From Catonia carolina (lineage: Eukaryota > Arthropoda > Insecta > Hemiptera > Achilidae): 64,000 bases of DNA. The position numbers were made by a program, and so were the translations under genes. Location: NCBI GenBank assembly GCA_035578175.1, contig JAQMRL010000002.1:135889671-135953670 (forward strand), in the 5' to 3' direction. Below, piece by piece: positions 44,006 through 53,755 of this stretch (within the stretch, counting starts at the first letter, position 1; every line of letters starts with the position of its first letter). Under the pieces are notes generated by a model, which ran no database searches, was not told the DNA's origin, and saw nothing but the letters and a program-made list of their open reading frames with translations.

Positions 44006-46426
44006 ATGGATGATATTGTAAGCAGAACAAGAAAAATACCAAGGTGCCCTGAGAAGTGGCGTAAAATTAGAGAAAAGAAGCAAAGGTAAGATTGTCATAT
44101 TATTTAACTTTAATAATAACGCAAATTTATGCAGTATTTATATATTCTAACCATCAGTTACTAGTGCTGGCACTGCATTTAAACTGACAAACCCTTTTCT
44201 AACTGAATGATGAAAATTAATATTTCTTCATATTTTACATTAAATTTTAAGGTAGGCCGCTTGTTGTGAATCTTCAACATTAACATTAGTTAGCAAAGAA
44301 AATTGTGGGTTCAATCAGCAAAATTTTTTAAACATAAAATCAGCCCAGACTTCAGCTGGGAGAGAGTCGCTCTTAATGTTAAGTAACACCGGTTAGGCAA
44401 GTGACTTTGTGTGGTGATTCGGTGATTTAAATCATGCCAATCCACGTCAAAAATACAGTCAAAAAAAGTTGGGAGCAAATTGGGTGGTTGTCAATAATGT
44501 ACAGTTCCCGAGAACAAATAAACGCTGAAAAAAAAACATCTGGTACAAAAATAGAAGCGACTATTAGTTAAGAGTATTTTCAACGATATATTTTGTAGTT
44601 TTAAGCCTAAGACCAAAATTTATTATTTATTATCAGCAGTATTGTTTTTATATTTTTGTAACAATTTCTTTTAATTCTGTTTCAGACATTCTTCAGCTAG
44701 ACCACCAAACTTTCCATTGGCTTGTTGTCATAATGATAAAACGTATGAGTGCGGTAAACTTAACATGCAAGATGTTCGACGTTTTCACCAAGCATTTTAT
44801 AAAGAAAATGACAAAATAAAGCAAGATTGTCTCATTGTAAAATATTGTAGCGGGGAGTATCCAAAACGAGAACGTGCTAAGATTGAAGGCAGCAGCAGGA
44901 AAGGTATTTCCATAAAATACTATGTAAAAAGTTTTCGCCAAACCAAAGGAACCACAATTTTAAGGGTATGTCAGCAATCATTCTTGTCAATTTTACAAAT
45001 TTCAAAAGATCGCGTACAACGAGTTGTTAAGCGGCATTTGGAAACAGGAGAAGCCCCTAAAGAACTAAGAGGAGGGGACACTCGAACAAAATCATTTTTT
45101 AAAAGAAAAGATGCAGTTGTTGCTTTCATTAAACAGTTTCAGCCCATTGAATCTCACTACAACAGAGGTAAAACTATGAGGCAGTACCTGCCTAGTCACC
45201 TCAGTATACGCAAAATTTGGCGAGCTTATAATAATGATAAACCGGTTAGTCTTCATGTTAATTATCAGTATTTTAGAAAAATATTTGTGTCAAATTTTAA
45301 TATAAGCTTCAGATGTCCAGCAACAGATGTTTGCTCATCTTGTATTCAGTATAAGGAAATAATAAAATATACTAGTGATTTAAAATTGAAAGAAAAACTG
45401 AAGGTAGAATACTACGTTCATAAACTTAAATATAAGGCTTTTTATGATTTATTGAGAGGAGAAAATTTTGGTTCATTTGTTTTATGTTTTGATTGCCAAA
45501 AAAACTTGATCCTGCCTAAAGTTACGGATCAAGCTGCCTACTATAGTCGGCAGCTATACAGTTATAACTTTACAATTTGCGTAGGAAACTCGAAGTCCCC
45601 TCAAAATAAGGAAAGCATCTTCATTTATAACTGGCTGGAAAATGAATACAGTAAAAGTTCTAATGAAATTGCATCAGCTGTATATCATCGTTTAATTTCA
45701 AGTGACTTATCTGGTTATGATAGTGTGACATTATATGCTGATGGAGCTGCCAGTCAGAACAAAAACAGCACCATGATCGGTATGCTAGGGTTTTGGCTGA
45801 TAAAAAATGCACCTAACAATATAAAGAAAATACATTTAGTATTTCCTGTGGTTGGCCATTCTTTTCTGCCTCCAGATAGAGTGTTCGGCCGCATTGAAAA
45901 GGTGATAAAGAGAAAAGAAACAATAATCCACCCTGAGGAGTACACAGACATTTTTGCTGAGGCTGGTACAGTTTTCCAGTTAGGGGACGGTAATGTTTTA
46001 GTCTTAGACTGGAAATCTACTACCACTGAAAATTTAAAAACACCAGGAAACTGGCATTTTAAATTTCAGCCCAGTAAACGAATTTGTCTTAAAAAAACTT
46101 CTACTGGAAATGTTGTGGTTAAAGGTGAGGTACACTACCGCTCAGATCTTGGAAAATTTCAAGGAATTTGTAAAAAAGGCAAAAGTTTTGCACTGATCAG
46201 ACCACTGGAGATAAAGAAAGGACAAGTTGTTGTAAACACAAATAAGTTGCGTGATGTAGATCTTCTCCTAAAAAAACATTTTGGTAGTGCTTGGCGAGAA
46301 GATATTTCATTGCACTACTATAAAGAAGTCATTGATAAACAGACTCGATTAATTAACTGTTCAGTTGAAGAAGAAACTGAAAAACAAGAGCCATGCCCAG
46401 AAGATGATAGTGATTTACGAATTTAA
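44006..46426 (+). CDS. Putative transposase of DUF7869 type (two exons)
   Basis: 606 residues. Exon 1 is 44006-44085 and exon 2 is 44686-46426, joined across a 600 bp intron (AAAG^GTAAG ... TTTCAG^A). The ATG of exon 1 starts MDDIVSRTRKIPRCPEKW, and the frame continues into exon 2 without a stop. Visible parts: a basic N-terminus; CCHNDKTYEC (about 40-49); a helical middle; a Cys cluster RCPATDVCSSC (about 236-246); CFDCQKNLILPKV (Asp ~296); YYSRQLYSYNF; LYADGAASQNKNS (Asp ~379); GHSFLPPDRVFGRIE (His ~418, Asp ~424, Glu ~431). The last three blocks could supply a DDE triad (inference). AATAAA follows the stop within a few bases. The encasing inverted repeats argue for a transposase rather than a host gene; domestication is not excluded. 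Confidence 0.8.
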
Positions 46427-46439
46427 AGAATAAATTTGC

Positions 46440-46570
46440 TAACAGTATTTTTGTATTATTCTGCACAATGTAAAATTTTTGTAATATAAATTGTGTTTTT
46501 CTGTACTATTAAAAATTTTTGTAATATAAGTTGTATTTTTCTGTACTATGTAAAATTTTTGTAATAAAAA
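46440..46570 (+). repeat. Short tandem repeat after the stop codon
   Basis: About three units of ~50 bp containing TTTTTGTAATATAA and TTTTTCTGTACTAT. Contains further AATAAA-like signals. Probably the 3' UTR of the transposase gene. Confidence 0.6.
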
Positions 46571-46577
46571 TTTTTTT

Positions 46578-46842
46578 TTCCAAAACTTGTCTTTTCCGTT
46601 ACTTGGTGTTCCAAAACTTGCCTTATCCATTGTGTTGTTCCAAAACTCCCCTAATCCATATTAAAACTTAAAATATCTTTGAAATATGTCACCAAAAATA
46701 AATGAAATTCACTGTGTTTTGTTTTGAGATGTCAAAGAAATAGTAGAATGAGATATCACATCAGTAAAACAGCTGGTTATTGTGGGACAGTTTTTCTTGA
46801 TTTACTAAAAACTCATTAACCAGGATATGGCGAGTTTTGGAA
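46578..46842 (+). repeat. Right subterminal array of the 20 bp motif
   Basis: Three copies in the same orientation as the left array (46578-46597, 46609-46628, 46638-46657) and one inverted copy within the right terminal repeat (46823-46842). Confidence 0.85.
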
Positions 46843-46854
46843 CTGCACTCCTCT

Positions 46855-47295
46855 CTCTAAATATTTCTAAATCAATTACTCATAAAAATATGTATAAGCT
46901 ATGTATTTATACAGCCTACATGAATAAAAAAATATTTTATATTAAAAAAATTATTATAAATGCATTACCTTACATCATTACATTTTACCTCCACTTTTAA
47001 ATTTATGCACGAGGTGGGACATTAACCTGTCCAACTATAGTTTCCCGTGTACCAGGATAAGTCAGTTTAATCCGTTGTAAACTTTTTCAAACTCAAGATG
47101 TCCAGAATCGAAATAACAGTACGTGAGCTCACAGATTTAAAGGCGTTTTCATTTTCTTTGCGTACTGCCGACCTAAAGCACCATTTCTGTAATTTAGCTT
47201 TAATTTGTTAATATATGTTCACCTTATATGTACATTTATATTCACACTCTTATAAGTACGCTTATTTTATACGTAGCCTACACTTTATATGTGCA
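46855..47295. other. Unassigned AT-rich sequence
   Basis: Nothing recognised. Leads into the minisatellite. Confidence 0.45.
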
Positions 47296-47735
47296 CTTGT
47301 ATAATTTTGGAGAAATAGTTTGTACAGTTTGGGGAAACAGGTAATTTGGTAACCACTTCTATAATTTTGGAGAAATAGTTTGTACAGTTTGGGGAACCAG
47401 GTAATTTGGTAACCACTTGTATAATTTTGGAGAAATAGATTGTACAGTTTGGGGAATTAAGTAATTTGGTAACCACTTGTATAATTTTTGAGAAATATTT
47501 TGTACAGTTTGGGGAACTAGGTAATTTGGTAACCACTTCTATAATTTTGGAGAAATTGTTTGTACAGTTTGGGGAACCAGGTAATTTGGTAACCACTTCT
47601 ATTTTGGAGAACCAAGTAATTTTGTAACCACTTCTAAAATTTTGGAAAAATAGTTTGTACAGTTTAGGGAACCAGGTAATTTGGTAACCACTTCTATAAT
47701 TTTGGAGAAATAGTTTGTACAGTTAGGAGAACAAC
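47296..47735. repeat. 60 bp minisatellite, about seven units
   Basis: Unit contains GTAATTTGGTAACCACTT, ATAATTTTGGAGAAATAG and TTTGTACAGTTTGGGGAACC. The first five to six units are exactly 60 bp; a truncated unit at about 47601-47625 breaks the phase and one or two more follow. Because 60 is divisible by three, a repetitive minus-strand frame runs through it. It is not a gene. Confidence 0.9.
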
Positions 47736-48010
47736 GTAATCAAATATGTCTTCGGAATAGCGTTTTTGTTGTTCTATGCAAAGGAACCAAATGCTTGTTT
47801 CCTGTACTGAACTATGTCTATGCATGGTGTTACGTCGATATACTATAATAAATTATTATTGCTATATAGGCTGTATGTGGAGAAAACAAGACGCGTTGTT
47901 TTTATTATAATTTTACGAATTATGAAAAGTTAACGTACAACAAAGAAAAATATTTCAGTGCATACTCGGTGGTGACGTTGTAAGATTATTTATCACAAAA
48001 TAATTTTCGA

Positions 48011-48402
48011 GTGTTGTTGTTTAGGTCATCAGCCGAAAGACTGGTTTGAACCTTTAGAGGCCTTAGTAAGTAAAACGAGGAGCGAGGTGGTTTACCATTG
48101 TCTTCCTCACAGAGCGGAAAAGTACTTATCAGCATGATGCCAAGCCCTTTGAAAAGCATCTATTTTTCATTCTGAAAATGACACATTCACTTTATTTACC
48201 ACAGAGTCTGGCTGTATAATGAAATTCATTATTCTTAGAGGAGATAACTGTGACTAGAGACTTTTACAACTCAACCTCTTCTGTTCTTAATGCTTCAGTC
48301 ATTTAATTGGTTGACCATGTAATAAGAATCAGAACTAATTTTTGTAGCCCTGGAATTAGCAGATCGAGTGCAAATAATTTAACTCTCCACCTGCCTGTTA
48401 AG
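48011..48402 (+). repeat. Retroposon family R, copy 8
   Basis: GTTGTTGTTTAGGTCATCAGCC to CACCTGCCTGTTAAGGG. The hairpin has one change (GGCTG to GACTG). Otherwise close to the consensus. Confidence 0.85.
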
Positions 48403-48977
48403 GGAATATCTCTGTGTATTAATCTTCAAAGATTCTTTGAACTGAGATTTTAAAAATATTTTAATTGTACACTAAAAACTTAAAACCCTTACTAATAAAT
48501 ACGTTTTTAATTTTTTAATTTATTTTACTTACTCATTCACTTATTTTTATCTATTACTTTCCATCATTTATATTAGCAGTAAATTGTAAAATAGTCGGAC
48601 GTAAAAAAATTGAGTACAAAACGATGGAGAGAATTAATGATCTTTTCAAACCGGTTAGACAATAGTTAAGTTGAGAATTTAACAGTAACAGTAGAGAACC
48701 TGCTTATGAATTTTTACCTACAGTGGCTTACTAGCGGTCACTTGTTTTATAGTCTACCTACCTGTTGTTATAAGAACTATAGCTCTTTAAAACTCATTAG
48801 TGTATAACGGCCCACATTTGTGAAGGTCGCACATTGCTCTTGTAATAATCCGGTATTGCGTGTGATGTACACGGTACATCGTAACTCCATTCACTGTTAT
48901 CTGACATCAAGTAGTAGCAGATTGATGATTGTGTTCAAAGTAACACGCGCACCTTAATATAATTCAAACTATAAAAA
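48403..48977. other. Unassigned sequence with a SINE C-like fragment
   Basis: About 48545-48612 (TATTAGCAGTAAATTGTAAAATAGTCGGACGTAAAAAAA) matches the 3' half of SINE C, plus strand, degenerate. The rest is unassigned. Confidence 0.5.
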
Positions 48978-49693
48978 TCTGGTGTGAAACACTCACACAA
49001 CTTTCTCTTGCCAATGCAAATAATTAACAATAAACCTAACATTATTAATAAAATATTAGAAATAAACAAAAAACTAACCTCAAAAACATAACCTTATTTT
49101 AATCATGAGTGAATGACGCAAAATGACAATCGAACTCAGTTTAGCTTAAAAATACGGAAAATCACGCTTTCACGCTAAACTAGGCTCTGTAGAGAAAAAT
49201 GCTCTAAACAAAAGTTGTAGATCTTTTAATTTTCTATAAATTTAATTATATACACTTTTGTCGTAAAATGCATACTAAGACCGAAATGTTAAAAAAATCG
49301 ATTTTTCTCACGTTTTCGTGAGAAAAAAACAGAAAATCGCTAATTACCGCTAAACTAAGCGTTATACAAAAAAATGTTTGAAATAAAAGTTGTAGAATTT
49401 TACATTCTCTACAACTTTTATAATATAACGTTTTGCGCTAAAATGCATATTAAAGCCGCAATCTTAAAAAGAAAATGTTTTTACGTAAAAACAGCCTCAA
49501 GCAGAATTTCAGCAAACATGGCGCCTACCCTATATTGTAGAGCATAAAAAATGTAGTAAACCAGGCGATTTTAAAAAAAATCGTAGGACTAGTTTTTGAG
49601 AAAATCGCAAAAAAGTGAAAAATTATACGAATAAACTACTACTTCCGGTTGACCGATTTTGATGAAAATGTTCGTGTCGGGTTCGCGCGCGTG

Positions 49694-49732
<39 letters not shown>

Positions 49733-49874
49733 ACACACAGGCCAATCGCTAAAAACATGTTTTTTGGGTTCAGGGGGTCTGAAAAACGTATAGATCCGGT
49801 GAAAACTCGATTTCGAAAAATCAACATGAAAACAATACTTTCCTTCCTATATATTCATATAGGCAAGAGAAAGT
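48978..49874 (-). mobile_element. Helentron-like non-autonomous element, copy 3
   Basis: Reverse-strand copy. Its 3' end is at the left (TCTG at 48978, hairpin, subterminal repeat 49000-49012) and its 5' end at the right (49862-49874). The (AC)n/(GC)n tract at about 49685-49740 corresponds to the GT tract of the other copies. Uninterrupted across the site where copy 2 holds the Gypsy element. Confidence 0.75.
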
Positions 49875-50175
49875 AAAAACGATTTCATTCTTAAATATAA
49901 AAGTGAAATTGCTGTAATTAATTTAAAGTACTGGTGTTTGGACATTTAATGGATTGAAGAGAACCGCTACTGTTTTTCACCTTAATAAAAACATTATCAG
50001 CAGATCTAATTCGATTTGTGGTACACATGTTTAACCCTTTTTATAATTGTTTACGGAAACCTATTAATAACTCAAAACTGGTGTTTTAAGGTACAATTAT
50101 TATTATATTCCATGTAATATAATAATTATGGGAAATAAAATTTAAATTAGTAGATTTAAAAATACTTTACCTTAG
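49875..50175. other. Unassigned AT-rich sequence
   Basis: Nothing recognised. Confidence 0.45.
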
Positions 50176-50500
50176 ACCCACCGGGTTGGTCTAGAGGTAA
50201 AGTCGTCGCCAAAATCAGCTGTTTAACAGCTGATTTTTGGAGACTAAGGTTCCTGGCTCAAATCCTAGTAAAGGTAGTTACTTTTATACGGATTTAAATG
50301 CTAAACAGTGGTTACCGGTGTACTTTGATGGTTGGGGTTCAATTAACCATACTCTGTCAGGAATGGTCAGCCTGAGTATGTGCAAGACTACACCTCATTT
50401 ACACGTCATACATATCATCCTCATCTCATTGGGTCATGGGGTTGCTTATTGTTCTGAACTGAACAGATTGCAACGTATACAAATTAGGGATTAAAAAAAA
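50176..50500 (+). mobile_element. SINE family A, copy 7 (complete)
   Basis: ACCCACCGGGTTGGTCTAGAGG to TTAGGGATTAAAAAAAA; box A and box B (GGCTCAAATCC, one change) present. Very similar to the copy at 30713-31035. Confidence 0.9.
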
Positions 50501-51929
50501 GAAGACGATAATTAGTTAGATTTAAATGGGGTATATTTTAAAGAAATGGCTCCTCGGTCATTCACCGATGCTAAGTGGTCCTCCTTTATGTACTTAGCTT
50601 AATGAAAAAAAAACACTCTAAACAAATACCGGGTACTGTAACCTAACAGTACCTTAATACTGAAGGGCACCTTCGAGAAAATCGGCCCCTACAAGCCAAA
50701 ACGGCTTTATTAAGAGTTTTCGCTTGGTATCGCTATTGCCTCCACCACTAAGTTTTTAGGATAAAACTAGAAACCTTCTGTAAAACTATGGCTAACTACG
50801 GAAGACACATTAATAAAGGGGGCTTATAACTTTCTAATTAGAAATATTCTCTTGACGAGCTCAGATGCTAAACAGCGTGAGTCCTTAAAACGAACTCTCG
50901 CTTGTGGAATTGCGAGTGAAGGTACAAAGGTATTCAGCTCACGGAATCCAATACCCAGTGGAGAAATCCATACATGAAGCACATACAAAAAAAAATTGTG
51001 TTAAATTCAAACCTTCAGTTTGAAACCAGTTATGCTACCACATCACAATAATTAGTTGATTCCACAGGAAACCAACTATTATAATTATGGGTACACTGTA
51101 GAGTGTACTAGTTTGCGAAATTTAATAATTAAAATAGAAATCTGGCGCATCATCATTTTTATTTTTTTGAAGCTCCTATCTCTGCAAATAACACTCGGGT
51201 GAGATACGGTTCGTATCCTTACCATAAATCAAGTAATACAAGTTTCAGGTAATTTCAGGCAATTTACCTTTAGGGTTTACTAGATTACAATGAAATTTGT
51301 TAGCATGTGATTATTATTTAAAATTTTATGTAATTAGAGATTGATTGATTAATTAGAGATTGATGTTAATATCATATTGATGATGTCACGGAAGAGTGGG
51401 AGGGATAGATGGCTAGCCGTACGCTAGCAATTCATTCAGATTCAGGAGTTAGCGGTCGACAGTCTGGCAATTGGTCAGGCTGATTCAAGTTTCATATATT
51501 CAATTTATAATAGTTTTAATCACGTTAATCAAATAATACAAGTGTATAAACAATTCATCAATTCATACATATGTGTAAGAAAAAATAAAATTCTTAATAC
51601 AATTGAACATTTAGTGGGATCACTTCTTTTCCCCAACAATTAATTAATTGATTAGAGATTTTTATTGTTGTTTGAGATTGGGAAATGGAACTTGCCAAGA
51701 AAGTAGGCCTATTATTAAATAAATAGTATACATTAGAAGATCAAGGAACTGCATCAGGATAAACTGTTTTGCTATTGCAAATGACCTGAAAATGTTTCTA
51801 AAAATTTGAAACAGCGCTGGACCAAATCAACATGTTAAAAGAACAGAAAATGTGGACCTTCAGATTTTCTTCGAAAACCAAGTACATAACGAACATCAAA
51901 ATAATCTCGAATCATTTGAAGACACGGTA
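50501..51929. other. Unassigned sequence
   Basis: 50560-51000 is less AT-rich than its surroundings (CTCGGTCATTCACCGATGCT, CCTTCGAGAAAATCGGCCCC) and may be an unrecognised repeat. A TAGGCCTA octamer lies at 51704-51711. No gene identified. Confidence 0.45.
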
Positions 51930-52065
51930 CCGAAAAAATCGGAAATGTTGAACGCTTCAAGTACCTTGGGGTGATACAACTAGACCTGCAAAAAGGAAAT
52001 GAAAAACAGCAAACGAGGAAAGATAGTCGCTATGACTATGATAACTCATAACCTGGGCAAGGAGG

Positions 52066-52142
<77 letters not shown>

Positions 52143-52325
52143 AGGCAGGCCAAGATCAGACATAATACTGTAATAAACGAGCATGTTTGTACGCGAGTGA
52201 ATGCCTTAGAATAACCGTGAAGTATGGTCTAACAACCAGGGAAATTCGATAGAAAATGCTACAAAAGATAGTGAATATTCAAAAAAAAACAAGACTAAAA
52301 TTCTTCGGAGACCTTCATAAATTGT
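51930..52325 (+). pseudogene. Decayed LINE reverse-transcriptase C-terminal region
   Basis: Broken plus-strand pieces in order: NVERFKYLGV-like (51945-51975), LYASECLRI-like (52185-52215), KMLQKIVNIQKK, then LKFFGDLHK (52285-52310). YLG...LYASECL...FFGH is the order in some insect LINE RTs. A (CT)n expansion at 52069-52141 interrupts it. Confidence 0.5.
52069..52141. repeat. (CT)n microsatellite, ~36 units
   Basis: Uninterrupted CT dinucleotides; open frames across it in both directions are artefacts. Confidence 0.95.
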
Positions 52326-52329
52326 TTTC

Positions 52330-52715
52330 GTCCCTAATATCTGTACATTGCAATCTGTGTTCAATTTAAGAACAATAAGCAACCCCACGACCCAATGAGA
52401 TGAGGATGATAATCTTGATGGTTGGGGTTCAATTAACAATACTCTCTCAGGAATGGTCGGCCTGAGTCTGTACAAGGTTACACATCATACATATTATGTA
52501 TGACGTTACATTATGAACGTATGACATATTATGTATGAAGGTCCTCATTTACACGTCATACATATCATACATAATACGTCATACGTTCATAATTAGTGTA
52601 ACCTTTTACAGACTCAGGCCGACCATTCCTGAGAGAGTATTGTTAATTGAACCCCAACCATGAAGATACATCGGTAATCTGTTATTCAAATCCATATAAA
52701 AGTAACATTAGTTTT
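52330..52715. repeat. Palindromic rearranged SINE A
   Basis: 52332-52405 is a reverse-strand SINE A tail. About 52410-52490 is a plus-strand piece (GATGGTTGGGGTTCAATTAA...). About 52590-52712 is the inverse of that piece. Between them are inverted TACATATTATGTATGA and TCATACATAATACGTCAT stretches. The whole can fold into a hairpin of more than 100 bp per arm. Confidence 0.8.
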
Positions 52716-53358
52716 TTTAAAGGAAATTTCTACATACTAAACGTCTAAATGTGAAAAATAGAGGAATATTGGTAATGAGTCTATATCTATAAATTTTCTT
52801 GTGTTCTGGAACTTTACCTGAGAACTGAGTTAATTGAGTAATTTATCGGATTAATGTAATTTTTTAACAAAGCAGAATTTATTTCTATCCGGTTTCGTAC
52901 CACAGGATTTTCTTGATTATCAAATACATTTAATTAAGAAAATAAACAAGGTCGATATGAATGAAAATGTATGTCTTTAAATCAGTATAAAACAGTACCA
53001 GTAGACGAAATTTCCTTCCTTTTTATTTTGTCAATTTCATCAGAATCCATTTCCTTATTTTTATCAAGTTTCTTATTATTTATTTAACATAATCTACGTA
53101 CAGTAAATTAAAACTGTTCGTAATTTAAAGATTTAATTAGGCTTTTCACAGTAATTATATTACATTATCATTACACAATAATACTTGTAATTGTGAAAAC
53201 TCCAAATAAGAAACATAATTATGTTTAATTCCATCAAAATATAGGCAATCAAATATTTTTTCCTAAATTTATTATGTTGTTACGTAACGAATTACATCGG
53301 CAAACTATTTTGGGAATAAGTTGAAAAAAAGATTGTTTGAAGAATTCATTAAATATAA
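52716..53358. other. Unassigned AT-rich sequence
   Basis: Nothing recognised. Confidence 0.45.
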
Positions 53359-53360
53359 TA

Positions 53361-53755
53361 CAGTCTTCGATTTACCGGTCTCCCATTTATCGCAGCGTCA
53401 TTGATCTAACGTCACTTATTTGAGAATAGAAAAATTTCGATTCAACCCCTTACGTCAATTTCTTTCTTGTGATTTTTGATTGAATTAACAAAAGTTCCTT
53501 CCAAAAAAATCCACAAAATATCAGTCAAATTCATTAACAATGGACAATGAGTTACTGATAATATTTTCGTCTTTATCCAGTAAAATGTCTGTATAATTAT
53601 TATTAATGTCCTACTGTAAGTCCTCATAAAGTAGGCCTACATAGGATCACTGCACATGCTATAAGAATTAACAAATTTTCCCACCCCTTTTTTGAATTTC
53701 CGGATTTAACGTCGGTGTCCGACCTGACTTTAGCACGGTAAATCGGGATCTACTG
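53361..53755. mobile_element. pogo/Tigger-like MITE
   Basis: TA on both sides (53359-53360, 53756-53757). Ends CAGTCTTCGATTTACCGG and, inversely, CAGTAGATCCCGATTTACCG form an imperfect ~22 bp inverted repeat. 395 bp, no transposase. Confidence 0.65.

Larger units (their letters stand above)
43474..46853 (+). mobile_element. DNA transposon with an intact DUF7869-type gene
   Basis: The left end GAGGAGTGCAGTTCCAAAAC... and the right end, read inversely, match for 31 bp with one difference (after CTCGCC). Between them lie nine direct copies of a 20 bp motif also present in the terminal repeats, and one intact spliced gene. TTAA abuts the left end but not the right, so the target duplication is unclear. 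Terminal repeats, a putative DDE-type protein and subterminal motif arrays together indicate an autonomous cut-and-paste transposon. Superfamily uncertain; Sola-like transposases are the nearest I recall by motif. Confidence 0.75.

Noticed and set aside
43470..46857. TTAA target duplication for the DUF7869-type transposon
   Set aside because: TTAA is present only at the left; the right flank reads TCTCTAAA, so the duplication cannot be claimed from this copy.
47285..47596. Possible CRISPR-like array or repetitive protein
   Set aside because: Units are head-to-tail without unique spacers, the host is a eukaryote, and the open frame follows from the 60 bp period.
49649..49876. Frames across the CA/GT microsatellites of the Helentron-like copies
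   Set aside because: Low-complexity translation, different in each copy.
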